Shown here piece by piece: positions 1 to 9,911 of a stretch of 64,000 nt of DNA; position 1 is the first letter of the stretch, and every line of letters begins with the position of its first letter. The DNA is from Phocoena phocoena (Eukaryota; Chordata; Mammalia; Artiodactyla; Phocoenidae). The notes below the pieces were generated by a model that had not been told where the DNA came from, did no database searches, and worked only from the letters and a program-made list of their open reading frames with translations. Where the stretch lies: the NCBI RefSeq assembly GCF_963924675.1, contig NC_089236.1, positions 32,511,319-32,575,318 of the forward strand. The letters run 5' to 3'. Both the position numbers and the translations under genes were made by a program.

Positions 1-1010
1 AGGACGGCACCTGCACCAGTGGGAGGGAGCTGTGAAGGAGGAAAAGTTTCCACACACTAGGAAGCCCCTCCGCGGGCGGAGACTGCGGGAGGCAGAGGGG
101 GGAGTTTCGGGACCGCGGAGTAGTGCACAGCGACGGGTGTGGAGGGCAAAGCGGGGAGATTCCTGCACAGACGATCGGTGCCGACCAGCACTCACCAACC
201 CGAGAGGCTTGCTGCTCACCCACCGGGGTGCGGGCGGGGCTGCGAGCTGAGGCTCGGGTTTTGGTTTTGGACGGAGCTCAGGGAGAGGACTGGGGTTGGC
301 GGCTTGAGCATAGCCTGAAGGGGTTAGTGCACCACGACTAGCCGGGAGGGAGTTCGGGGGGAGGCCTGCACCGGCCGAAGAGGCAAGAGACTTTTTCTTC
401 CCTCTTTGTCTCCTGGTGCGCGAGGAGAGGGGTTTGAGAGCGCTGCTTGGAGGAACTCCAGAGACGGGCGCGAGCCGCGACTAAAAGCGCGAACCCCAGA
501 GACGGGCGCGAGCCGCGGCTGAGGGCGCGGGCCCCCGAGACAGGCGCGAGCCGCGGCTGAAGGCGCGGACCCCGGAGACGGGCGCGAGCCGCGGCTGAGG
601 GCGCGAGCCCCCGAGACGGGCGCGAGCCGCGGCTGAAAGCCCAAACCCCAGAGACGGGCGCGAGCCGCGGCTAAAACCGCGGACCCCAGAGACGGGCGGG
701 AGACGCTAGGGCTGCTGCTGCCGCCACCAGGGGGCCTGTGTGCGAGCACAGGTCACTCTCCACACCCCTCTTCCGCGGAGCCTGTGCAGCCAGCCACTGC
801 CGGGTTCCCGGGATCCAGGGACAACTTCCCCGGGACAGCGCACGGCGGGCCTCAGGGTGGTGCAACGTCACGCCGGCCTCTGCCGCAACGTCACGCTGCC
901 TCTGCCGCCGCAGGCCGGCCCCGCACGCAGTGCCCCTCCTTCCCCCATCCCCCAACCCTCGGCCTGAGTGAGCCGGAGGCCCCGAATCAGCGGCTCCTTT
1001 AACCCCGTCC
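1..1010 (+). promoter_or_regulatory. CpG-rich L1 5'UTR, probable internal promoter
   Basis: About 1 kb that is far richer in G+C and CpG than anything else in the window. L1 5'UTRs carry an internal RNA polymerase II promoter, and this is the obvious place for it. No TATA box is evident. I did not find the CAAGATGGCGG (YY1-type) motif that opens the other full-length L1 at 28229, either because this subfamily lacks it or because it lies left of the window. Antisense open frames exist here but have no ATG start. Confidence 0.7.
461..705 (+). repeat. 38-bp tandem array in the L1 5'UTR (about 6.5 copies)
   Basis: The core GAGACGGGCG (one copy reads GAGACAGGCG) starts at 461, 499, 537, 575, 613, 651 and 689, exactly 38 bp apart every time. 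The shared unit continues with CGAGCCGCGGCT and a variable A/G-rich segment. The last copy decays after GAGACGGGCGG. Each unit has several CpGs. Tandem promoter monomers are known from mouse L1 (about 200 bp) but differ in length. 38 is not a multiple of three, so this does not encode a protein repeat. Confidence 0.95.
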
Positions 1011-1200
1011 TGTCTGAGCGAAAAAACAGACGCCCTCCAGCGACCTACACGCAGAGGCAGGGCCAAATCCAAAGCTGAGCTCCTGTGAGCTGTGAAAACA
1101 AAGAAGAGAAAGGGAAATCTCTCCCAGCAGCCACAGAAGCAGCGGATTAAAGCTCCACAATCAACTTGATATACCCTGCATATGTGGAATACCTGAATAG

Positions 1201-1740
1201 ACAAGGAATGATCCCAAATTGAAGAGGTGGAATTTAGGAGCGAAATCTATGATTTTTTTCCCTTTTCCTCTTTTTGTGAAGGTGTACGTGTATGCTCCTG
1301 TGTGACATCTAGTCTGTATACTCTAGCTTCCACCATTTGTCCTAGGGCTCTATCCGTCCATGACTTTTTTTTTTTAATTCTTTTTCTTAATAATTAAGTT
1401 TAATTGTAATAACTTTATTATACTTTACCTTCGTTCTTTCTTTCTTTCCTTCCTTCCCTCCCTCCTTTAGACAACGAATCACCCCAAATTGAGGAGGTGG
1501 TCTCAGGGAGCAGGATTTATGATTTTTCCCCCTTTACCTCTTTTTGTGAAGGTGTATGTGTATGCTTCTGTGTAAGATTTTCTCTGTATAGCTTTGCTTC
1601 CAACATTTGTCCTAAGGTTCTATCCGTCCCTTTTTTTTTCTAAATATTTTTTAATTCAATAACTATATTATACTTTATTTTATTTTTACTGTATCATCTT
1701 TCTTTCTGTCTTTTTTCCCTTCTTTCCCTCCTTCCTTCCT
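1201..1740 (+). repeat. 270-bp tandem duplication in the L1 5'UTR
   Basis: Segments 1201-1359 and 1471-1629 align at a constant offset of 270 with no net indel, from ACAAGGAATGATCCCAAATT / ACAACGAATCACCCCAAATT to the shared end TATCCGTCC. Each is followed by a T-rich then pyrimidine-rich stretch (1360-1470 and 1630-about 1850), so the duplicated unit includes its own polypyrimidine tract. The copies differ at many single positions, so the duplication predates this insertion and is probably a subfamily feature. Confidence 0.9.
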
Positions 1741-1850
1741 TCCTCCCTCCCTCCCTCCCTCCCTCCTTTCTTTCCTTCTTTGCTTCTTTCTTCCTTCCTT
1801 CCTTTCCTCCTTTCCTTCTTTCTTTCCTCATACTTCTACTAATTCTCTCT
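1431..1850 (+). repeat. Polypyrimidine (CTTT/CCTT)n tracts in the L1 5'UTR
   Basis: Two C/T-only runs, at about 1433-1468 and about 1699-1829, made of CTTT, CTTCC and CCTCC units. They end the two halves of the 270-bp duplication. The second is longer and interrupted by short non-pyrimidine stretches. Such purine/pyrimidine mirror tracts are length-unstable, so copies of this L1 may differ here. Confidence 0.85.
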
Positions 1851-2372
1851 ACTTTTTCTCCCTTTTATTCTGAGCCGTGTGGATGAAAGGCTCTTGGTGC
1901 TCCAGCCAGGAGTCAGGGCTCTGCCTCTGAGGTAGGAGAGCCAACTTCAGGTCACTGGTCAACAAGAGACCTCCCAGCTCCACATAATATTAAACAGCGG
2001 AAATCTCCCAGAGACCTCCATCTTAACACCAGCACCCAGCTTCACTCAACGACCAGCAAGCCACAGTGCTGGACAACCTATGCCAAACAACTAGCAAAAC
2101 AGGAACACAACCCCACCCATTAGCAGAGAGGCTGCCTAAAATCATAATAAGGCCACAGACACCCCAAAACACACCACCAGACGTGAACCTGCCCACTAGA
2201 GAGACAAGATCCAGCCTCATCCAGCACAACACAGGCACTAGTCCCCTCCACCAGGAAGCCTACACAACCCACTGAAACAACCTTAGCCACTGGAGACAGA
2301 CATCAAAAACAACGGGAAATACGAAAGTGCAGCCTGCAAAAAGGAGACCCCAAACACAGTAAGATAAGCAAA
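1851..2372 (+). other. Distal L1 5'UTR before ORF1
   Basis: The GC-poorer end of the 5'UTR, leading to the ORF1 start. It contains no array and no ORF of its own beyond short frames. The same kind of A/C-rich leader precedes ORF1 in the 28-34 kb L1. Confidence 0.6.
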
Positions 2373-3266
2373 ATGAGAAGACAGAAAAACACACAGCAGA
2401 TGAAGGAGCAAGATAAAAACCCACCAGACCTAACAAATGAAGAGGAAATAGGCAATCTACCTGAAAAACAATTCAGAATAATGATAGTAAGGATGATCCG
2501 AAATCTTGGAAGTAGAATGGACAAAATGCAAGAAACAGTTAACAAGGACCTACAAGAACTAAAGATGAAACAAACAACGATGAACAATGCAATAAATGAA
2601 ATTAAAATCACTCTAGATAGGATCAATAGCAGAATAACTGAGGCAGAAGAACGGATAAGTGACCTGGAAGATAAAGTAGTGGAAATAACTACTGCAGAGC
2701 AGAATAAAGAAAAAAGAATGAAAAGAACTGAGGACAGTCTCAGAGACCTCTGGGACAACATGAAACGCACCAACATTCGAATTATAGGGGTTCCAGAAGA
2801 AGAAGAAAGAAAGAAAGGGACTGAGAAAATATTTGAAGAGATTATAGTTGAAAACTTCCCTAATATGGGAAAGGAAATAGTTAATCAAGTCCAGGAAGCA
2901 CAGAGGGTCCCATACAGGATAAATACAAGGAGAAACACGCCAAGACACATATTAATCAAACTGTCAAAAATTAAATACAAAGAAAGCATATTAAAAGCAG
3001 CAAGGGAAAAACAACAAATAACACACAAGGGAATCCCCATAAGGTTAACAGCTGATCTCTCAGCAGAAACCCTACAAGCCAGAAGGGAGTGGCAGGACAT
3101 ACTGAAAGTGATGAAGGAGAATAGCCTGAAACCAAGACTACTCTACCCAGCAAGGATCTCATTCACATTTGATGGAGAAATTAAAACCTTTACAGACAAG
3201 CAAAAGCTGAGAGAGTTCAGCACCACCAAACCAGCTTTACAACAAATGCTAAAGGAACTTCTCTAG
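2373..3266 (+). CDS. LINE-1 ORF1 protein (RNA-binding chaperone), intact
   Basis: ORF1p coats L1 RNA as a trimer and acts as a nucleic-acid chaperone in the cytoplasmic ribonucleoprotein. The 297-aa product is of normal mammalian length, highly charged and without membrane segments. Residues about 45-125 form a heptad-rich coiled coil (includes [13 protein letters not shown]). An RRM-like domain begins near [11 protein letters not shown] (about 132-142) and runs to about 205, and includes the basic stretch LKAAREK (207-213). The C-terminal domain carries [16 protein letters not shown] (258-273) and ends KELL. The ATG at 2373 aligns with the family start. An in-frame MKEQDKN at residue 10 matches the first Met left in the decayed copy at 29148. 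There are no premature stops. Confidence 0.95.
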   Translation: MRRQKNTQQMKEQDKNPPDLTNEEEIGNLPEKQFRIMIVRMIRNLGSRMDKMQETVNKDLQELKMKQTTMNNAINEIKITLDRINSRITEAEERISDLEDKVVEITTAEQNKEKRMKRTEDSLRDLWDNMKRTNIRIIGVPEEEERKKGTEKIFEEIIVENFPNMGKEIVNQVQEAQRVPYRINTRRNTPRHILIKLSKIKYKESILKAAREKQQITHKGIPIRLTADLSAETLQARREWQDILKVMKENSLKPRLLYPARISFTFDGEIKTFTDKQKLREFSTTKPALQQMLKELL

Positions 3267-3288
3267 ACACGAAACACAAGAGAAGGAA
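3267..3288 (+). other. ORF1-ORF2 spacer
   Basis: 22 nt separate the ORF1 stop from the first ATG of the ORF2 frame. ORF2 of L1 is translated by an unconventional reinitiation or termination-coupled mechanism, so this spacer is the relevant cis element. If ORF2 really starts at its Met13 (3325), the spacer is 58 nt, close to the spacer length usual in mammalian L1. Confidence 0.7.
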
Positions 3289-6200
3289 ATGACCTATAGT
3301 AGCGAACCCAAAACAATATATAAAATGGAAATAGGAACATACATATCAATAATTACCTTAAATGTAAATGGACTAAATGCTCCCACCAAAAGACACAGAT
3401 TGGCTGAATGGATACAAAAACAAGACCCTTATATATGCTGTCTACAAGAGACCCACTTCAGAACTAGAGACACATACAGACTGAAAGTAAGGGGATGGAA
3501 AAAAATATTCCATGCAAATGGAAACCAAAAGAAAGCTGGAGTAGCAATTCTCATATCAGACAAAATAGACTTTAAAATAAGGACTATTAAAAGGGACAAA
3601 GAAGGACACTACATAATGATCAAGGGATCGATCCAAGAAGAAGATATAACAATTGTAAATATTTATGCACCCAACATAGGAGCACCTCAATACATAAGGC
3701 AAATACTAACAACCATAAAAGGGGAGATCAACAGTAACACATTCATAGTAGGGGACTTTAACACCCCACTTTCACCCATGGACAGATCATCCAAAATGAA
3801 AATAAATAAGGAAACACAAGCTTTAAATGATACATTAAACAAGATGGACTTAATTGATATTTATAGGACACTCCATCCAAAAACAACAGAATACACATTT
3901 TTCTCAAGTGCTCATGGAACATTCTCCAGGATAGATCATATCTTGGGTCACAAATCAAGCCTTGGTAAATTTAAGAAAACTGAAATTGTATCAAGTATCT
4001 TTTCCGACCACAACGCCATGAGACTAGATATCAATTACAGGAAAAGATCTGTAAAAAATACAAACACATGGAGGCTAAACAATACACTACTTAATAATGA
4101 AGTGATCACTGAAGAAATCAAAGAGGAAATAAAAAAATACCTAGAAACAAATGACAATGGAGACACAACGACCCAAAACCTATGGGACGCAGCAAAAGCA
4201 GTTCTAAGGGGGAAGTTTATAGCAATACAAGCCCACCTTAAGAAGCAGGAAACATCTCGAATAAACAACCTAACCTTGCACCTCAAGCAATTAGAGAAAG
4301 AAGAACAAAAAAACCCCAAAGCTAGCAGAAGGAAAGAAATCATAAAAATCAGATCAGAAATAAATGAAAAAGAAATGAAGGAAACAATAGCAAAGATCAA
4401 TAAAACTAAAAGCTGGTTCTTTGAGAAGATAAACAAAATAGATAAACCACTAGCCAGACTCATCAAGAAAAAAAGGGAGAAGACTCAAATCAATAGAATT
4501 AGAAATGAAAAAGGAGAAGTAACAACTGACACTGCAGAAATAAAAAAAATCATGAGAGATTACTACAAGCAACTCTATGCCAATAAAATGGACAATCTGG
4601 AAGAAATGGACAAATTCTTAGAAATGCACAACCTGCCAGAACTGAATCAGGAAGAAATAGAAAATATGAACAGACCAATCACAAGCACTGAAATTGAAAC
4701 TGTGATTAAAAACCTTCCAACAAACAAAAGCCCAGGACCAGATGGCTTCACAGGTGAATTCTATCAAACGTTTAGAGAAGAGCTAACACCTATCCTTCTC
4801 AAACTCTTCCAAAATATAGCAGAGGGAGGAACACTCCCAAATTCCTTCTACGAAGCCACCATCACCTTGATACCAAAACCAGACAAGGATGTCACAAAGA
4901 AAGAAAACTACAGGCCAATATCACTGATGAACATAGATGCAAAAATCCTCAACAAAATACTAGCAAACAGAATCCAACAGCACATTAAAAGGATCATACA
5001 CCATGATCAAGTGGGGTTTATTCCAGGAATGCAAGGATTCTTCAATATACGCAAATCTATCAATGTGATAAACCATATTAACAAATTGAAGGAGAAAAAC
5101 CATATGATCATCTCAATAGATGCAGAGAAAGCTTTCGACAAAATTCAACACCCATTTATGATAAAAACCCTCCAGAAAGTAGGCATAGAGGGAACTTTCC
5201 TAAACATAATAAAAGCCATATATGACAAGCCCACAGCAAACATCATCCTCAATGGTGAAAAACTGAAAGCATTTCCACTAAGATCAGGAACAAGACAAGG
5301 TTGCCCACTCTCACCACTCTTATTCAACATAGTTTTGGAAGTTTTAGCCACAGCAATCAGAGAAGAAAAGGAAATAAAAGGAATCCAAATCGGAAAAGAA
5401 GAAGTAAAGCTGTCACTGTTTGCAGATGACATGATACTATACATAGAGAATCCTAAAGATGCTACCAGAAAACTACTAGAGCTAATCAATGAATTTGGTA
5501 AAGTAGCAGGATACAAAATTAATGCACAGAAATCTCTGGCATTCCTATATACTAATGATGAAAAATCTGAAAGTGAAATCAAGAAAACACTCCCATTTAC
5601 CATTGCAACAAAAAGAATAAAATATCTAGGAATAAACCTACCTAAGGATACGAAAGACCTGTATGCAGAAAATTATAAGACACTGATGAAAGAAATTAAA
5701 GATGATACAAATAGATGGAGAGATATACCATGTTCTTGGATGGGAAGAATCAACATTGTGAAAATGACTCTACTACCCAAAGCAATCTACAGATTCAATG
5801 CAATCCCTATCAAACTACCACTGGCATTTTTCACAGAACTAGAACAAAAAATTTCGCAATTTGTATGGAAACACAAAAGACCCCGAATAGCCAAAGCAAT
5901 CTTTAGAACGAAAAAAGGAGCTGGAGGAATCAGGCTCCCTGACTTCAGACTATATTACAAAGCAACAGTAATCAAGACAGTATGGTACTGGCACAAAAAC
6001 AGAAAGATAGATCAGTGGAACAGGATAGAAAGCCCAGAGATAAACCCACGCACATATGGACACCTTATCTTTGATAAAGGAGGCAGGAATGTACAGTGGA
6101 GAAAGGACAGCCTCTTCAATAAATGGTGCTGGGAAAACTGGACAGGTACATGTAAAAGTATGAGATTAGATCACTCCCTAACACCATACACAAAAATAAG

Positions 6201-7143
6201 CTCAAAATGGATTAAAGACCTAAATGTAAGGCCAGAAACTATCAAACTCTTAGAAGAAAACATAGGAAGAACACTCTATGACATAAATCACAGCAAGATC
6301 CTTTCTGACCCACCTCCTAGAGTAATGGAAATAAAAACAAAAATAAACAAATGGGACCTAATGAAACTTCAAAGCTTTTGCACAGCAAAGGAAACCATAA
6401 CCAAGACCAAAAGACAACCCTCAGAATGGGAGAAAACATTTGCAAATGAAGCAACTGACAAAGGATTAATCTCCAAAATTTACAAGCAGCTCATGCAGCT
6501 CAATAACAAAAAAACAAACAACCCCATCCAAAAATGGGCAGAAGACCTAAATAGACATTTCTCCAAAGAAGATATACAGAATGCCAACAAACACATGAAA
6601 GAATGCTCAACATCATTAATCATTAGAGAAATGCAAATCAAAACTACAATGAGATATCATCTCACACCAGTCAGAATGGCCATCATCAAAAAATCAAGAA
6701 ACAATAAATGCTGGAGAGGGTGTGGAGAAAAGGGGACACTCTTGCACTGCTGGTGGGAATGTGAATTGGTTCAGCCACTGTGGAGAACAGTATGGAGGTT
6801 CCTTAAAAAACTACAAATAGAATTACCATATGACCCAGCAATCCCACTACTTGGCATATACCCTGAGAAAACCAAAATTCAAAGAGAGTCATGTACCAAA
6901 ATGTTCATTGCAGCTCTATTTACAATAGCCAGGACATGGAAACAACCTAAGCGCCCACCATCGGATGAATGGATAAAGAAGATGTGGCACATATACACAA
7001 TGGAATATTACTCAGCCTTAAAAAGAAATGAAATTGAGCTATTTGTAATGAGATGGATAGACCTAGAATCTGTCATACAGAGTGAAGTAAGTCAGAAAGA
7101 AAAAGACAAATACCGTATGCTAACACATATATATGGAATTTAA
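3289..7143 (+). CDS. LINE-1 ORF2 protein: endonuclease and reverse transcriptase, intact
   Basis: ORF2p nicks target DNA at T-rich sites and reverse transcribes L1 RNA from the nick. It has 1284 aa against about 1275 usual. The AP-endonuclease-like domain (about 20-250) keeps the expected catalytic residues: N25 (LNVNGL), E54 (QETH), D156 and N158 (GDFNTP), D216 (SRIDHIL), D240 and H241 (SDHN). The reverse transcriptase contains SPGPDGF (from 481), D611 in [10 protein letters not shown] and the active-site pair D713/D714 in FADDMILY. The C-terminal Cys-rich motif CX3CX7HX4C is at C1141, C1145, H1153, C1158. No stop or frameshift is present. The first ATG (3289) adds 12 residues; Met13 (3325) aligns with the likely ORF2 start of the other L1 (30109), where the upstream ATG reads AGG, so Met13 may be the true start. 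Confidence 0.96.
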   Translation: MTYSSEPKTIYKMEIGTYISIITLNVNGLNAPTKRHRLAEWIQKQDPYICCLQETHFRTRDTYRLKVRGWKKIFHANGNQKKAGVAILISDKIDFKIRTIKRDKEGHYIMIKGSIQEEDITIVNIYAPNIGAPQYIRQILTTIKGEINSNTFIVGDFNTPLSPMDRSSKMKINKETQALNDTLNKMDLIDIYRTLHPKTTEYTFFSSAHGTFSRIDHILGHKSSLGKFKKTEIVSSIFSDHNAMRLDINYRKRSVKNTNTWRLNNTLLNNEVITEEIKEEIKKYLETNDNGDTTTQNLWDAAKAVLRGKFIAIQAHLKKQETSRINNLTLHLKQLEKEEQKNPKASRRKEIIKIRSEINEKEMKETIAKINKTKSWFFEKINKIDKPLARLIKKKREKTQINRIRNEKGEVTTDTAEIKKIMRDYYKQLYANKMDNLEEMDKFLEMHNLPELNQEEIENMNRPITSTEIETVIKNLPTNKSPGPDGFTGEFYQTFREELTPILLKLFQNIAEGGTLPNSFYEATITLIPKPDKDVTKKENYRPISLMNIDAKILNKILANRIQQHIKRIIHHDQVGFIPGMQGFFNIRKSINVINHINKLKEKNHMIISIDAEKAFDKIQHPFMIKTLQKVGIEGTFLNIIKAIYDKPTANIILNGEKLKAFPLRSGTRQGCPLSPLLFNIVLEVLATAIREEKEIKGIQIGKEEVKLSLFADDMILYIENPKDATRKLLELINEFGKVAGYKINAQKSLAFLYTNDEKSESEIKKTLPFTIATKRIKYLGINLPKDTKDLYAENYKTLMKEIKDDTNRWRDIPCSWMGRINIVKMTLLPKAIYRFNAIPIKLPLAFFTELEQKISQFVWKHKRPRIAKAIFRTKKGAGGIRLPDFRLYYKATVIKTVWYWHKNRKIDQWNRIESPEINPRTYGHLIFDKGGRNVQWRKDSLFNKWCWENWTGTCKSMRLDHSLTPYTKISSKWIKDLNVRPETIKLLEENIGRTLYDINHSKILSDPPPRVMEIKTKINKWDLMKLQSFCTAKETITKTKRQPSEWEKTFANEATDKGLISKIYKQLMQLNNKKTNNPIQKWAEDLNRHFSKEDIQNANKHMKECSTSLIIREMQIKTTMRYHLTPVRMAIIKKSRNNKCWRGCGEKGTLLHCWWECELVQPLWRTVWRFLKKLQIELPYDPAIPLLGIYPEKTKIQRESCTKMFIAALFTIARTWKQPKRPPSDEWIKKMWHIYTMEYYSALKRNEIELFVMRWIDLESVIQSEVSQKEKDKYRMLTHIYGI

Positions 7144-7510
7144 GGGAAAAAAATGTCATGAAGAACCTAGGGGTAAGATAGGAATAAAGACGCAGACCTA
7201 CTGGAGAACGGACTTAAGGATATGGGGAGGGGGAAGGGTGAGTTTTGACAGGGCGAGAGAGAGTCATGGACATATACACACTAACAAACGTAGTAAGGTA
7301 GATAGCTGGGGGGAAGCAGCCGCAAGGCACAGGGATATTAGCTCGGTGCTTTGTGACAGCCTGGAAGGGTGGGATGGGGAGAGTGGGAGGGAGGGAGACG
7401 CAAGAGGGAAGACATATGGGAACATATGTATATGTATAGCTGATTCACTTTGTTGTAAAGCAGAAACTAACACACCATTGTAAAGCAATTATACCCCAAT
7501 AAAGATGTTT
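7144..7510 (+). other. LINE-1 3'UTR with AATAAA signal
   Basis: The 3'UTR runs from the ORF2 stop to the poly(A) tail. It contains a G-rich purine tract at 7367-7395 and the terminal block ending CACACCATTGTAAAGCAATT before AATAAA (7498-7503). A related 3' terminus recurs in inverse orientation at about 47182 and as a fragment at 49120, so those insertions belong to related L1 lineages. Confidence 0.9.
7367..7395 (+). other. Potential G-quadruplex in the L1 3'UTR
   Basis: GGGTGGGATGGGGAGAGTGGG followed by AGGGAGGG gives six G3+ runs within 29 nt on the sense strand, with loops of 1-5 nt. A G-rich polypurine tract is a conserved feature of mammalian L1 3'UTRs and has been proposed to form quadruplexes. 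Confidence 0.75.
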
Positions 7511-7531
7511 AAAAAAAAAAAAAAAAAAAAA

Positions 7532-9396
7532 GAACCAGGTGAAACAATGATGTGGGTTTCTCTAATTCCTACCAAATGAAAATCCAGTCCTGTAAATAAC
7601 CCTGTAAGTATTTCTGGACTATCACTAATTCTACCCTATTTGCCTCTCACTATTGCCTTAGGAACCTTTTCGCTTTGGGTCTAATTGAAAAATAATGGTT
7701 AATGACAGAGAAAAGAGGATGTACCATCCAAAGAAAACTTGGGTGGATTTGCGTATGCCCCACTTGGCATCAATCCAGCCATAACAGTAGGTGAAAAGGG
7801 AAGGAATTCCAGTCCCATCAGGTTACTTGCTTGTGTCTGGAGGAACCAAAACAGAAACAAGGTAGATTAGTTCTGAGAACAGTTTCTGAGCACCATCAAA
7901 GTAACGGCCAGAATGGTGCTGGCAGCTCATGCCCTTTTAGGAGCATCAGAAGCAAGGCAAACACTTCTGAATAAAGATACAACCATATAAAGAAGCATGA
8001 CATAAAACTGTTGTCAGAACATTGTACATAAGACATGTCATTACCCCTGTCAAAGATTCTGTGTTCAAAGCCCTTAGGAATTCAAGGTCAGAAAAAAAAA
8101 CTTGCCACTGTTCAAGAATTGGTATATGACCTTACAGACGGAAATACTAATGATCTAACTTACAGAAGGTCCTCAGAAACATTTTCCAAAAAGCGTCTGA
8201 CAGCCTTATGACATGGTCTTTACTGATTTTTCCCTTCTGTAGGGGGCAGATTAATCAATAAGATGTGATGATTACTTGTGAACAAGGTTATGGAGAACTG
8301 ACAGTCAACGTCCATTTTAGCCACCTACTACAGTGCCTTCCTGTATTATACTGGCTGGAAAGCTAAGAACCATCTCAAAGATCCCCTCACAGTTTGGATA
8401 TGATTTGGTTTGGCCAGTCTCCAAACTGCTCAAGGCTTAGAAAGGTGGAAGTAAAGTAGAGGCCGTGTTTTTGCTGGTTTTGCTCACAAATGTGACTTTG
8501 GAAGCATCAGCAAGTTCCCAGTATCTGGTCACTAGCTTTGTGGGTGCTGAAAGGGAAGATGGGTATCTGCTATGTTGGGGTAGACAGCAAGGGCCCTGTG
8601 CAGTTCTGTAGCTGGCAGTAATGACGGTAGCTTCCAGATCATAGGGACTTTGTGTCAGGAGTGGCGGTGAGGTTCTAGAGCAGCAGCTTCCCAATTGAGC
8701 AGGCAGTTCTGTCTCACAGAGGAGGGAGCAATTGCCTTGATGGCCTGTGTCCTGGCTTTGGATATTATTCATAAAACTCAATCTAGAGTGCTTCTTCATT
8801 TCTCCCAATGATACTGCAATCCATTTAATATGCCATTATCAGTACTTCTCTGCTTAAACTGAATTCTGGTCTCAAGCTGAACCTCGATCTAAACACGTGC
8901 CAGCACATACATACTCCTTCCAAGAAATAAATTTCCAGTTTGTAGTGGAGAGGAAGAGCAATACAGGGTTCAAAGTCTATAGGGAAGGGAGCACTTCAAA
9001 ATAATGTTCAGGGACTAAAGGATGCTACTCAGCTCTCCTGCACTCAGAATCTTTTGTGCTCTTGGTGACGCTGACATGTGTTCAAGGATGAGAGGCCAAT
9101 GTTTAAAACAGTTCCTTGATGCAAAGTGTCCAGATTGTTAGTAGAAGTACTTCCAGAATAATATCCAAGATTTAAAACCCCAAGGATAAAAGAACAGTAA
9201 GTACAATAAGAACTAAGCTTTTCAGAGTCAGCGAGACCCTACTTCCCAGGACTGTATTTCTGAAGCTGCAGGCCCCTATCAGTTTCCGGAGGCAATGGGG
9301 TATTGAGATACGCTATACACACTCCCACCATACAGACTTCCAACTTCCCATAAGATGCTATCTCTCTGGCAACTTTAACTGGAAGCTTAATTTAAC

Positions 9397-9403
<7 letters not shown>
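7532..9403. other. No gene seen; unique-looking DNA
   Basis: 1.9 kb without a recognisable repeat or gene. A 123-codon open frame on the minus strand (8437-8808) has low-complexity composition and no motif I recognise; I do not call it a gene. Confidence 0.5.

Positions 9404-9442
<39 letters not shown>
9404..9442. repeat. (TG)n microsatellite
   Basis: Uninterrupted TG dinucleotide run of about 19 units after CTC. Confidence 0.98.
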
Positions 9443-9443
<1 letters not shown>

Positions 9444-9691
9444 CTTTCCCTACCAATCCATACCTCACTTGAAATAGCCCCTTGATAAAGCTTCCTTTTG
9501 TGGTTGATTATCATGTACGGCTTAAAGCTCCTTTGTTAAGTCTCTCCTTGCTAGAAAATAATGTTTTTTCTATCTATCACCATCAACATCTCAACAAAGG
9601 TTAAAAGAAGGAAAAAAAAGACTAAGTTTTTGTGATAAAGGGACAGTTCCCTATTACAGTTTGTGAGGCTTAGCCTGCAGGCTGTGGGTAG

Positions 9692-9911
9692 GGTTGCCAG
9701 ATTTAGGACAAAAATTTGAATTTCAGGTTAACAATTGTTTCAGATAAATAACAAATAATATCTTTAGTATCAGTAGGTCCCACGTAATATTTGGGATATA
9801 TTTATATAATATTTTTAAAGTATTTATGGGAAATACTGATATTAAAAAAGTATTCATTGTTTATTAGAATTCAAATTTAACTGACCATCTGTGTTTTATC
9901 TGGCAATCCTA
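9692..9911. mobile_element. Palindromic MITE-like DNA transposon remnant
   Basis: The left end GGTTGCCAGATTTAGGACA and the inner TTTGAATTTCAG..TTTCAGATAAATAAC are mirrored by the right end: the reverse complement of the last 80 bp reads ATTGCCAGATAAAACAC..TTAAATTTGAATTCTAATAAAC. The two arms are diverged. This is the structure of an old non-autonomous DNA transposon made almost entirely of two inverted arms. I recognise the consensus type common in mammals but cannot name the family with confidence. Confidence 0.7.

Larger units (their letters stand above)
1..7531 (+). mobile_element. Young near-full-length LINE-1 with both ORFs intact
   Basis: Autonomous non-LTR retrotransposon that copies itself by target-primed reverse transcription. 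In order it shows a GC-rich 5'UTR (1-2372), ORF1 (2373-3266), a 22-nt spacer, ORF2 (3289-7143), a short 3'UTR, an AATAAA signal at 7498-7503 and a pure A tail at 7511-7531. Neither ORF has a stop or frameshift. The CpG-dense 5'UTR and uninterrupted A tail also suggest a recent insertion. The window probably begins inside the 5'UTR, so the true 5' end and the left target-site duplication cannot be seen; the right copy would begin just after 7531. Its ORFs are clearly homologous to the decayed L1 at 28-34 kb, but its 5'UTR is not. Confidence 0.95.

Noticed and set aside
461..705. 38-bp array considered as a CRISPR-like or minisatellite locus
   Set aside because: Units are contiguous without spacers, lie inside an L1 5'UTR, and the genome is mammalian.
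324..1204. Long antisense open frames in the L1 5'UTR, resembling an ORF0-like gene
   Set aside because: The frames begin at GTG or TTG with no usable ATG, and owe their length to GC-rich repeat sequence (the 38-bp array) that lacks stops.
8437..8808. 123-codon minus-strand open frame
   Set aside because: Low-complexity Ser/Thr/Leu-rich composition, no domain, no splice or promoter context.
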